From Candidula unifasciata (Eukaryota; Mollusca; Gastropoda; Stylommatophora; Geomitridae), in assembly GCA_905116865.2 (NCBI GenBank), contig CAJHNH020002480.1, positions 742,001 to 806,000 of the forward strand: DNA of 64,000 nucleotides. Direction: 5' to 3'. This document shows, piece by piece, positions 1 to 34,600 of the stretch; the first letter of the stretch is position 1; each line of letters opens with the position of its first letter. The notes under the pieces were generated by a model. The model did not search any database, was not told the DNA's origin, and saw nothing but the letters and a program-made list of their open reading frames with translations. The translations under genes were made by a program, and so were the position numbers.

Positions 1-985
1 AGCTTCCTCATCCACTTTAGTTTTACGTGGTTTATGAGCTCTGCATCTCTAGGGACTATCAGCTCAAAGAATTTCAGGGTTTTATTCTTCTTATACCTTC
101 AGATGTCAATGTGGATATATTTGAAGAAATCAGCAGTCAACTTGAGGTTGTTGACATCTCCACAGTTTATCCTCAAAAGTTGTGGGTGTCTGCCAGAATA
201 ATTTTCTCTGTTCTGCACATATTGGACATTCTTAGTTTATTGAACAAGTGGTGTTTCAGCCTATTATTTCCTGTGAGGAGTCTAAAGATCACTACTTGTT
301 CTCTTCGGCCAAGTTGGTAGTATGCATCATCCTTCTTGTAGCCTGGATGTTCAGAATCCCATTTGATTCTATATGTGCTTCTTATAAACCTCTTGGCTTC
401 ATCATATGTTATGTCTATATCAGGCTGTGGTAGTCTTCATCCTTCCTTTGCCAATCTGTCAGCCTCTTCATTTCCATGTATGTTGCAATGGGATGGAATC
501 CATTGTATTACGACTCTATTTGATTTCTGACTCAGTCCATGGAGTGCTGCTCTAAGGTAGGTCTGCTAGTTCTGTATCATTTTTGCTCTTCAGTGCTGAG
601 ACAACTGACTTTGCATCTGTGAAGATAGCTATGTATTCCTCTTTATTTTTCTTTGACAGAAGCATTTCTGCTGCAATTCTCAGGGTCTCTGCCTCTGCTC
701 TAAAATTATGTGAGAACTTTCCGGTTGCAATCGACTGTGTTTTCTTTGATCCATTTTTTAGGTTGAGGACGAATCCCCCACCTCCATTTTCTGTTGAATT
801 TTTTGCTGATCCGTCTGTATATGCATGAGTCCAGGTGTTACTTGGGTATTGTTCTTTTAAGTAGTTTAATGTGATTTTCCTTCTTTCTGTTTCATTCTGA
901 GTGTTCTTTTTCTCAATACCAGGTATATTTTCTATCAATTCCGGCAGATGCTGCTGTCTCCAAGCAGGGAGCGTATATGTAATGT
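1..985 (-). mobile_element. 3' end of a non-LTR retrotransposon with an RNase H domain
   Basis: The minus strand has an open stretch (938-552) with the RNase H start THAYTDGSAKNSTENGGGG and the AEAETLRIAAE and FTDAKSVVSAL segments. After a stop, another frame continues IQWIPSHCNIHGNEEADRLA, the usual RNase H end, then LGRREQVVIFRLLTGNN. Frameshifts and stops show it is dead. It lies in SIRT2 intron sequence and runs off the left edge. Confidence 0.85.
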
Positions 986-999
986 TTTTGCTTTCAATA

Positions 1000-1640
1000 G
1001 TAAAGATGAAATGAAACCACCATTTACTTAATTTAAAATGAAAGAGACCTAAAATTTGAAGGAAAAATGTAACTATAATTTGCTTCTATTGCTAATATGA
1101 AATGGTATCATATTGGCCAGGGGTTAACAGTATAAAGTTTTAGGCTAAAGTATATACTAGGTCACAATGTGATCATGTTGAATGATTAACCCCCCCCCCC
1201 CTTTCCTACCTCTTCTTTACAGAGAAATCACTATTCTCCAACACAAATCTTAGACAAAAATAAGACAGATATATACAAGTCTTTTCACCTGATCCTCTAA
1301 TTCTTCTTTCAATGTGCTTCTTGGTCTGTCTAGATTCCCTTTTTCCCCCCATTTTCCCATCCTAGCGGGCTGGTTATTGCTTGTTGCTATATTTAACATG
1401 CTCAAGGTTGGTTGGGTTTTTGTGGGTTTAATGTTTTACAGGATGAGGCAGTCGACCCTGCCAAACTCAACTCTGCCCTTAGTCCCTTTTATGATATGAT
1501 TACGCAAGGTGCAGCGTTACTTACTATTCTTTGCTTCCTTTAAAAGTCCAGGTAACAGATGGCAAACTCTTGTCCATCGTCAGGTAGCAGGTCTTTACAG
1601 AAAGTCACTCTCCCCTAAGTCTGCTTGAAAAAAAGTTGGT
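1000..1640. other. Intron sequence of SIRT2 without a recognised element
   Basis: This stretch is AT-rich with a short poly(C) run at 1191-1201. I see no exon with paired splice sites and no repeat family shared with the rest of the window. Confidence 0.5.
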
Positions 1641-1970
1641 CTTTTGCCAGCTCTCCCACCTCGTGCACTTTCCTAGCCAAGGTGCCACTTACATCCTGCG
1701 CCTATCTTCATGGTGGTAGGTCCCTGCCTCTCTTTCATGGTACCATACCTTCTACTATTATTCTCTCCAATCTGTCAGTTTCCTTGACAAGATCTTGTTT
1801 ACTAGCCAATCCTCCTTGATGTTCAGATCTTTTAGGACATCAGCGTTTCTTTTCTTTTTTGTCCATGGTATTCTGAGATATTTTCTACATAATTTCAGCT
1901 CAAAAGCCCCTATTTTTTTCTTAGGGACTGCAAGGAAGTCGACAACTCACATCCGTATGTTGCTGCTTCA
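1640..1970 (-). mobile_element. RTE-like LINE, C-terminal coding remnant
   Basis: The minus strand reads ELKLCRKYLRIPWTKKKRNA and then VLKDLNIKEDWLVNKIL, the region after the reverse transcriptase in RTE-type LINEs. Frames are broken. A relative of the same family, with NIKEGWLLKTIK, is at 51.84-52.17 kb on the plus strand. Confidence 0.7.
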
Positions 1971-2196
1971 GGTAAGATTCTTAGGAAAAAAAGGTTAAAG
2001 TCGAGAAGATCGACTTTAATGCACTACATTTGATCCCATATGGCTTGGTCTCTCTCTGCAGAATGGCTAATGGCCTGCTGAGAGCGTCACACAAAGTATG
2101 TAGAAAGACATGGTTTTTATGGTTAGCACTAGAGTAACATAAAATGCAATGCTGTCCTACTTCTGTATTAACTATCAATGGAACAAATATAAATAC

Positions 2197-25147
<22,951 letters not shown>

Positions 25148-25174
25148 TGTGTTTTATTTGCTGCTAAATCAGAT

Positions 25175-26260
25175 TACTCCTGAAAAATTAGCAAAATGCG
25201 ACCGAGTTAAAATATTAGTTTGTTTTTCCATCTACCTCAGTCTAATATTATTATACGACTGACACTGAAATGTTCTCAAAAACAGAATGAATTGTAAAAT
25301 GAAGTAATCATGAAGGTTCAGACTAAACTATTGCACACAATGCTACTTGTTAGCCTCTTATTTCTGAACATGCCATATAATAATAACAACTAAAAGACAT
25401 AAAAAGAGATGAGATAAAAGGATGAAGGGATGCAAGAACTGAATAACTCTTTCAGTTCAGTAGTTGTTGGAACCTCTTGTGTTCCAAGGAACTGAGATTA
25501 GGTTCAAACGAGTTCAACAGAGAGACTGCAGGGCAGAAAAAGTCAAACTAATAATTCAGACATAAAAGGTAAAAATAAGATCTGTCTGTGATGGAAGACA
25601 ACAAGGACACTATATTATCATTTGAATGACAGAAGAATGCAGAGTAAGTTGTTTGCTACTGAAATAGTTAAGAGGCTGATGGAAGAATGTATGGTAATCC
25701 CAGGTGGAGGAAAGGACAGGGTAGAGGGTGGGTGGACACATGTTTAAAAGGTATAAACTGGTGAATGAAAATGTGAGGGAAGAAAGATAAACAGAGTCCA
25801 GTCAGAAAGCTAGAGTGAGACAGAAAGGGTGTGTGTGTGTGTGTGTTTGGGAAGGGTGGCAGGGAGAGAAAGAGAAATATAGAGGAGCAGAAAGAAAGAG
25901 ACAGAGGAACAGAAAGAGAGGGGGAGGGAAAACACATAGCAGATGGTGGATAAATACTTCCCAGGTATGAACTAGTGAATGAAAAGTTGAGCAAAGAAAG
26001 ATAGCATGGGAGGGAGGGAGGGAGAGAGAGAGAGGGTTAAGACAGAAAACTGCAGCGTGAGAGAAGTGAGAGGGAGATAGAAGAAAAAGAGAGAGAAACA
26101 GAAATGAGAGATGGAGAGAGAAGAGAGGGAGAGTGAAAGAAAGACACAAGTAGATAGCGGACAGATTATTCCAAGCAGGAAATTATGCAAGAGAAGATGA
26201 AAAGGATCAGCAGAGTTCAAAAAGAAGACAACCAAGAAAAGGGAGAGAATAGAGAAGAGA
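25175..26260. other. SIRT2 5' UTR intron; purine-rich, no recognised element
   Basis: 25.8-26.2 kb is strongly purine-rich (GAGAGAAAG types) on the plus strand. No exon signals that fit either gene. Confidence 0.45.

Positions 26261-26261
<1 letters not shown>

Positions 26262-26342
<81 letters not shown>
26262..26342 (+). repeat. (GA)n microsatellite
   Basis: About 38 GA repeats. Confidence 0.97.
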
Positions 26343-26345
<3 letters not shown>

Positions 26346-26399
26346 TGACAAAGAGGCTGGACAGATGGAGACATGAACACAGCTGACAAGAGAATGACA

Positions 26400-27489
26400 G
26401 AGAGAGAGATAGGGAACTTAAATCTCTTTATATTTTTTCCATCTAGAATCCACAAAGTAAATAAACTGTAAAAATACCTTAAGCAGATAAACATAAAAGA
26501 ACTGTTGACACATTGATAACAAGAAAAACATGGAAGCATTGGAAGGAGCCGCCAGAGGAGCAAAGGGTGGGACAGTAAAACCTGATATAGCACAACGTCT
26601 CTGTGTCATTTAATAGTAATAATAACAACGATAATAATAAGCAATCTAGCATCTACCTGTATCGTGTTATACAGCGTACCGTACACAAATCTTGCCATTT
26701 TCTTTATTGATTATCATTATTCACTATATATTAATATTATAGGACAAATGTAAGTCAACAACCTACAAAGATAACATTAGGATGTAGAACTCGATTACAT
26801 AAAGCATTACATTCTTAAATATAACAGTGACTCATACATAACACTATAAAATACACGGGTTTCGTATGGTGCCACAATAACAATCAGTCATGTAGTCGTA
26901 TTATCAGTATCGGATCCGGGGGTAAAGTTAGATTTAGATGCTCACTAGGAAAAACATTATTTCAACACTGAACAAGAAATATGACTTTGGCAAACCAGTA
27001 TAAGGAATCCTTGATGAACTACACATCTTCCTTTTTATACGTTCCTAACTACATGTCTGCATTTGCTACAAACTACTTACTTTGATTTTAGCTAGAGTTT
27101 GTACGACACAGAATAAACCATCCACTGTAATATTGACTATATGTGACACATATAATTAAGATTTTGCAACCAACTTTGTTTCGTTTATTATGTATGTTAA
27201 TATGTGTCTTCCAGATAAATTACTTTGTTAGTATAATGTTCGATCTTCACGCCAAAAGTGCCTTTGAAAATAGCAGAAATAATTAAATAGCTGTCTTCCT
27301 TGAGTTAAGGTTATTTAGAATATTTATCAATGTATTTAATGTGCAACTGAGTAAGGTTCTCTAAAATAAGTGTATGGAATCTGACTTTTAATACAGAAAT
27401 TCGCATGAGTAATCATTCGTGTTTTTGCTCTGCAGAAAATGACAAAATTGGCACTTGTTTACTTAAACTTTGCAGTTCGTTCTCTGATA
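26400..27489. other. Upstream region next to the shared promoter, no recognised repeat
   Basis: AT-rich, without matches to the SINE or LINE families seen elsewhere. It lies in the presumed first intron of SIRT2. Confidence 0.4.
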
Positions 27490-27720
27490 GTTCGTAGTTA
27501 CCTCATTAGTTCGTCGGCAGATCATCCTCATTGCTCGTCGAACCATTCAGTCTCTAAGTGCTCGGATCCTGTCCTCAGTGTATTCCACAGTTTGTAGCTG
27601 CCGACGACACCAGCTCCGTGCTGGTTTTTTTTCAATTCTGCTTCTTGAAATTGACAAATTCTTCTTTGGCTTGCAGCAGTGCTCTTCATTGTTAATGTTA
27701 ACAAAGGTTAGGTAAGACTA
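27490..27720. promoter_or_regulatory. Probable shared promoter with two non-coding first exons (SIRT2 minus, ACTMAP plus)
   Basis: The minus strand offers a GTAACT donor just after 27502 (AATGAG at the exon end), suitable for a SIRT2 5' UTR exon at about 27502-27620. The plus strand offers a strong GGTTAG/GTAAGA donor at 27711-27712 for an ACTMAP 5' UTR exon. Both coding starts need an upstream non-coding exon because each ATG exon is preceded by an acceptor. The stretch is rich in TCG/CGA and free of the repeats that fill its surroundings. No TATA box is visible. The start sites are inferred, not seen. Confidence 0.45.
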
Positions 27721-27834
27721 AGAAAATCGAGAAAAAAGCTTCGTGACAACTGCTTGACAAGCACACGCGGAGGAGAGTTTAGAATAATAGCAAATAGTAT
27801 AAAGTAAGAGAATTCATGAACCCCTGTTATAGGG

Positions 27835-28030
27835 GAAAAGAATTAACCTACCCCCCCCCCCCCCCCGCCCCAACCCCCCTTTTCAGGCATTCCCTAAGAA
27901 GCGACTAATTTGGGGTGTTTCCTTCGAAGGCAGAATGCATCTGCCTAAGAAGCAAAAAACCAACAGTCTGCATACAAATAAACCAAATCTGTAAATTGAT
28001 GTACACACAAAACTCAGGTCAACGCAGCAC
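27835..28030 (+). mobile_element. SINE family B copy, 3'-truncated
   Basis: A poly(C) tract at 27851-27888 is followed by AGCGACTAATTTGGGG, GCAGAATGCATCTGCC and ACACACAAAACTCAGGT, then a junction to RNase H LINE sequence at about 28030. Confidence 0.75.
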
Positions 28031-28335
28031 CATTCTCCTCAGACCCTGATGATCTATCTGTGCCACTACACTGTTTACTTGCCCACAAAGGGCTTTTACA
28101 TCATCTACCTTCTACTGCATCAATTCACCATCAAGTTGTGCAGAACCAGCCAGTCTGTCCATGCCTGTTCATTTCCAAACACACTGGCATGACCTGGAGA
28201 AATATCTGAAGGACACTGTCTATCCAGGACCTCTGAAGCATTACTTACCACGCTGCACGGAGCATAGCTGTCTCCACCTTTCTTAACATGCTGTATGAGT
28301 ATGATTTGATCACCAGAGCAAGATTTCTTAGCAGT
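28030..28335 (-). mobile_element. RNase H LINE fragment
   Basis: It reads the reverse of GGTCATGCCAGTGTGTTTGG and GACAGACTGGCTGGTTCTGC (RNase H GHA-V-GNE-ADRLAGSA region), matching 8500-8700. It ends just before ACTMAP exon 1. Confidence 0.75.
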
Positions 28336-28459
28336 GATAAGAGAATCTGACCCTGGTGATCAGACCACACATTTGTCTTTGCAAAATTACCTCATCCATA
28401 GTCTAGGTGCTAGCTTGACTGCAGTCACCCTTGTTCTCACCACTTTTTGGTTATTCCAG

Positions 28460-28655
28460 CAAACCCAATGCATCAAACTTCGCCATTATTTCAACAAAAC
28501 CCAGTCCCTCCACCACCTGTACTGTTATCAGCGAAGAATGCCAGCAGTATCTCACCCAGTCCCTTCAACTCTGGCGGCACACGTCTCTCTGAACCATACT
28601 TCTCAGTGGCAGAGGAAAGCAAGAAAGCATGTCATAATTTTTTCTGTATGAAAAG
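28460..28655 (+). CDS. ACTMAP: ACTMAP coding exon 1 (proline-rich N-terminus)
   Basis: The acceptor is TTGGTTATTCCAG at 28459. The ATG at 28468 starts MHQTSPLFQQNPVPPPPVLL, and the exon ends in KKACHNFFCMK with an AAAAG/GTTTGT donor (phase 2). A longer reading from a TTG at 28447 is rejected because it lies upstream of the acceptor. The first 8 bases are 5' UTR. Confidence 0.8.
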
Positions 28656-31600
28656 GTTTGTGGTATGTTAAATCTTCCCCTTTCTTTATTTAAAACTTGA
28701 AAGATCAGTAGCATCACAACTGCATTCTATATCACTTACTTTTTGAACTATTTGAACATGGAGACAAAAAAAAAAAATGCTTAGAACATTTATTGTCTTG
28801 CCTATTTGGCATATCCTGCTAACACCATACTACAGAATTGAATACATTTAGGGAAACCATTTAATTCTTCTCTCAGAAATGTAGTTAGTTGCTTATCCTT
28901 TACAGGACATTGTAGACCAAAGGCAGCATTCTTTGGCTGCTGTGGCCCCTCTAGGCAAACCGCATGTTCAGTAGTTGCCATTGACTTCTGAACGGTCAAC
29001 TCTCGGCACTACTGTTGAAACCAATGCAAGACAAATCATCTGCAGCTGGGATTGAACCTGGCACCCCCGCATTACGAAGCCCGTTCCAACGCCCAAGCCA
29101 TAAACGCAGACCTTCGGAAATATGCACATATATAATGATCACATTGTTCTGTTTCATAGTAAATGTCACCATAATAGTTTTAAGTTGACTGCCATGTCTT
29201 TTTATTTACATAAATGTGGAATTACTAATGTATATCACTGCTACATATATATTTCTTACTGCCGAGAGTTGTGAAGTGCTAGCTATACTTCATGTTATTG
29301 TGTGGTGCTGACACATTCACTGTGTAAAAGCTTTTAAATTTGATTTGATTCGAGAACAGACATCACAGCACTCAGGGCATTCCCTTAAGTGCTTCATCCT
29401 CATCTTCAGCAGCCAGTACAGAGTTCCCATACCAGTGGTGCCAGTAGCAGTCTGATTATATGCCCGTCTTGCCTTTCCTCTGAGCATAGAATATTGGCAA
29501 GGCTCCTTCGCCACTCCTCGCTGCATCTCTCTCACCAGACTGTGATGATCAGCTTGCTGTTCTAAATTGTACATGTGCTCCCATAAGGCCTTAACCAGAT
29601 CTGCTTTATCATGCATCAGTATTCCACCAAGTTGTGCAGAGCAGCCAGTCTGTCCTTAACTCTTTCTGCTGGAGTTTACAGCCTATGAACACTAGGGGAA
29701 AAAAAAGATAGAAATATTTTTATTTGTATGTCTCCCTTTGTTTCCCCATCTTTATGTATATTGCTACATGAGTAGGCGTATGAATCTACTACTTCAAATG
29801 ATATTAAAGAGAATTCTCAAACAAATGTAGGCAAATACAAAATTTTAGACACTTTTAATAAACCACTTCCCAGCTGGAAAGCACGCTTGAGGAAAAGGTG
29901 ATAGGCAAAATGGTAAAATTAAGACAGGGGTTTCAGTGGGAAGATAAAATAAAAAGATTGACTAGTGATAAGGGCTGTAGGAGTGACCATAAGAGATAAG
30001 ATCAGGAATGAGATCATAAGAGAACAAGTCGGCACAGAACCAATTCTGGATTACATACAAAGACAGCAAGTGAAATGGTTTGCCCACTTAGAGAGAATGC
30101 CTTGTGACACCATACCATACAAAGCATACATGGAAAGAGAAGAAGGACGTAGAGCACAGGGTAGACCAAGAACAAGATGGAAGGATAACATCAGAGAAAC
30201 TCTACAACAGCACGATGTGCCTATGGTCGAGGCAGCCAGAAGAGCTAGAAACAGAACCTTATATCTCCCTCGACACCCACAGCGGTAAAAGAGGAAGTGA
30301 AGAAGAAGACTAGTGATAATGTTAATGGACGAATCAAGAATTAACCTGACCGCACTTGGGTCATTCCCACATGTACTCTGTCTCCTTCCTCAGTAACTGT
30401 TAAAGTGTTCCTATGCTAACAGTGATGAGGGACATATAATGTAGTAGATCCATTCCTGCTGTTTATGTGAAAGAAAATTTTCTTGGTCAGCGAAAGCTGA
30501 ATTTGAAGAGAAACTATGAAGATGGCAACAAGTATACTACTACTTTCAGTAGAGAATGTGTGTGTTGACTTCTGAAGAAATGGGAATGTATACAAAGAAC
30601 TTTAAATATGAACAAAGATCACATATTTTGGTGAAACGTCTGATTGTAATAAACAATAGAGAAAATAAATATGTCAGAAATATGCACCTTACGACATATT
30701 AAACTTGGCAGTGTATTTTCAAACAGTAAATTCTACACAGTTCCCCCCAGCTGGGTCAGCTCTGATCATTTGTGCACAAGCCCTCATTTCATTCATACTA
30801 CCTTGGGCTTGTAAACTTTGCTGAAGGTTACTGGGGTGTCCCGGTGTTCTGTCTGCTCGAAAAGCTTTTTGCGTTCTCTACACAAGCCATTGATATAGCA
30901 TCTTGGATATTCCAGGATGTCAGCGTTTTTAACGGTCAAGAAACTTGCAGAACTGGCCATAACACAAAACCCCCTACGAGAGTGCTGAAATGAAAACATA
31001 AATGGAAGACAATGCAGAAAGCTTTTTAAGCAAATGGTTCACTAGGACACACCCCCCCCCCCCCCCTTTCTCCCCGTAACCATGAGCAAAGTTGACAAGT
31101 CTGGGCAAGTACCAATCAAAAGTGACCTAATGTGTGAATGGGCGGAGCAGACCCAATGTGGAGAACTTCATAACATTCACCTTTAAAACTGCTATTATTG
31201 TAATAAGTCTAGATCAGGGTGCATAACTTTTTTTTTTTCAATCAGCAATTACACTTGTTTTTTCAACTTTCCTTTTATAGGTTGTCAGAAGCTGATAATC
31301 ATGGATACATATTTCTGTTTAGCTGTTATCCAGTTCATCCAGTTATCCAGTGTGGACCCACGTTAGTAGATTTTGTCCTTTTTTTTTAAATAAAAGAAAA
31401 CGAGCACAAATAATAGACATGCATTATATTTAGTAGAGATGCATAATATTTTTGTTCTGATAATTTCCTTGAATGCTTTTCCTTTTTGTTTATACATTAC
31501 TTATACATAAAAGATTTGCTTGTAAACATCTGTCAGAACCTACATGGTTTTTATGACAATTTGTTAAATTTTCCAGAACTGAAGGAAAATTATGACAGTG

Positions 31601-34600
31601 TTCAGACAGAAAACTTACACATCTAGTTTGGCAGTTTGCTTGAATGAAGAAGATACTTTTCTATAATGGTAAAGATTTATTAGACAGAGTCAGATTGTGA
31701 AACAAAATTGATAGTAACATCTCACTTGCTTTTTAATTCTCCTTTATTCTTTTTTCTTGAAACTTTCACATTAATGATCCATCATAGAGATACAAGTTAT
31801 GTTGCACTGTTTATGTTATTCTTGCAGCTGAGTTTATCTGATTTTGACAAGCCCATTATTTTGGGTTTGTCCTCCCTATGTTTTGACTATAATCTGAGCA
31901 TACAGAAAAATTAGCTTATAAACAGCATCCAGTCCCAAAAGCTAAGGTATTTTGTACACATTGAACATCATGGTAGTTTGGAGAGATTGAACATCATGGT
32001 AGTTTGGAGAGATTGAACATCATGGTAGTTTGGAGAGATTGAACATCATGGTAGTTTGGAGAGATTGAACATCATGGTAGTTTGGAGAGATTGAACATCA
32101 TGGTAGTTTGGAGAGATTGAACATCATGGTAGTTTGGAGAGATTGAACATCATGGTAGTTTGGAGAGATTGAACATCATGGTAGTTTGGAGAGATTGGTG
32201 ATGAAAGGTTCAGTTTCTGAAAAACGAGGAAGATCTGACCTTCGTGAAGGTGGGTTCAAGACATTGAAGATGATGCATATGGCTAGAGAGACTTCCAAGC
32301 ATGCCATGATGATTGATGATGATGATGATCTTTTGACTGCCCTAAGTCTGCTTGCGAGGCAGCAGGGCTGAATCTCTTTTTTGACTGACCCCTATTTCTT
32401 TACCTTTCCAAAACGGGAGACCTACCAGAGGCTAAGCTACCATTGACATAGCTCTTGGAGTTATTGAAACTCACAGGCATTTCAGCCACACCAAAATGGA
32501 GACATACATCAGAGGGGATTAGTGATTCTATAGGTGAAAAATGGGCCTCGGATTGAAAAACAGAAAGACAGAAATATTGGTAATATCAATCCCCGTGTGG
32601 GTTCCGGAACCCTATTGTGGGGGGAACATGTACTGCTTCCCCTGCAAGCGTGTCGTCGGAGTCAACTTATTGGATGCATCCTTCAAAGTCAGAGTGCTTC
32701 TGCCTGGGAGGCAAGGAATCAACAGTCTGCATACAGATAAGCCAGATTGTAAAACGGATGTGTGCATGCAACACTCAGGTTCTGAAGCAAGACCTAAGTC
32801 CGGAGGGGACAAAAAAAAATGAGACCTTTTCTCCTGGAGTTAACAGTGAACTTGAAGAAGAAGAAGAAGGTAACATCAGAATTCAGACCATTGATACTGA
32901 TTTGGGGAAAGTACAGAAATGTACATGGGTAACTTCAGATGTAAAAAAGTTTTTAGAGGTAAACAAAATAGCATACAAAGAATTTTAAAAATCCTTTTGT
33001 TGTTATGGAGCTCTGGCTTAGCGGCTAATGAAATCACTTGATGTTTACTACGGTTCAATCCCATTTATGGGTAGTTCTGAAAAAGACCATTCTTATGGTG
33101 GCTTTCAGACAGTGATATGAGAGTCGCTCCATGGAAAAGATTGGGGCATCACCACATAATATTCCCATAGTTAGCAGATTGTTACATAATTCTATTGTTA
33201 TTGAATGTGATAGTCAGTTTTTTTGGTTCTTTTATGTTTAGGCACAAAGAAATACAGGACCCTTTCCACGCCTTAAGGCGTATTAGACATATATGGCTAG
33301 ACCTATAGAACAATTGGCACTCGGTGGGTGATGTGGTCAACATCACGCCCGCTGCCTTTACTTCCCAGGACTTTATTTGGTACCCATTTAGGTCTAGGTC
33401 AGCCTGGCAGCCAGTGTTGCCACTTTTCTTTGACAAAAAATATCCAAAATGGAGTCAACAAATATCTAAAAACATCTAAATTTGTGTAGAAAAATCTAGA
33501 AAAAACATCAAAATGGAAAGAGTCACAAATTACATAGCTATTGATATGATGTACCCTATAGAATCATGTCCTTATCTTTACTGAAGTCTGCCTTACAAGA
33601 TCCACAGGATAAACTTAGCTTGGATGATGAAGTTGAAGCTTCAAATCCAAAATGACTCTGGCATGCTTTAGCTGTTTCAATTTCTTTTAATACACAATCA
33701 GGGAGCTGATAAGTGGAACAGCCTTTTCCTTTTTATTGTCAAGGTAGCATTTAAGAGGTCAAATTTCATCCTGTTTCTTAGGTTAGATTTGATAAATTCA
33801 CTCCAAATGAAAAAATCTAGAAAACATCTACCATCTAAATGTCAGAAATGCCATCTAAATGCAAGGAAAAACATCTAAATCTGGATGCAAAACATCCAAA
33901 GTGGCAACACTGCTGGCAGCCAAGATGATTTTTGAAAAATGTCCAGCCCCATTCAGATTGGAACCCACAACCTTTATTATCTGCAGGCGAACAACAATCT
34001 GCTACATCATAGCGGCTTCCCAAGGTACGAAAAAAGTATTGTATATATTTTTTTATTGTCTTTATGTGCAATAAATGATATGCTTTATTATGAAATATGT
34101 GTTTTATACAGATGTGGAATGGTAGCACTGGCTATGGCTTCAGAATTAGTTGGAGACGGTTGTGTTACAACTGAAGAAATTCTGTCAGAAGCTACAAAAA
34201 GAGAATTTAGTAAATCTGGTGAAATGTTCTCAGGTTGGTCACCATTGTTTGCTAATTATGTATCATTTTCAACATCATTATATAGAGCCACATAGAAGAA
34301 GCGTAATGGACACAGAGCTAGGGGAAGATATGCAAAATAATGATCAATAGCATCAGAAACAACCTTACAGAAATTAAGACAAACTTAGGAGTTGAGAGAG
34401 AAAGAGAGCACAGAGGATCCTTACACCTTTCCCTCAAACGTTGTTAGTACCCAAAGGAAGCCAAGAAGAAGGAGAAGAAGAAGATGAACTGCTTTTTCAA
34501 GTATACAGCCAAATGCTTCTGATTTCAGCAGGCATTTCAGTCAGGTCTGACTTTCCTTACTTTTAACTGTTCCCATTTACTTGCAAAATCTTAATTTTAC

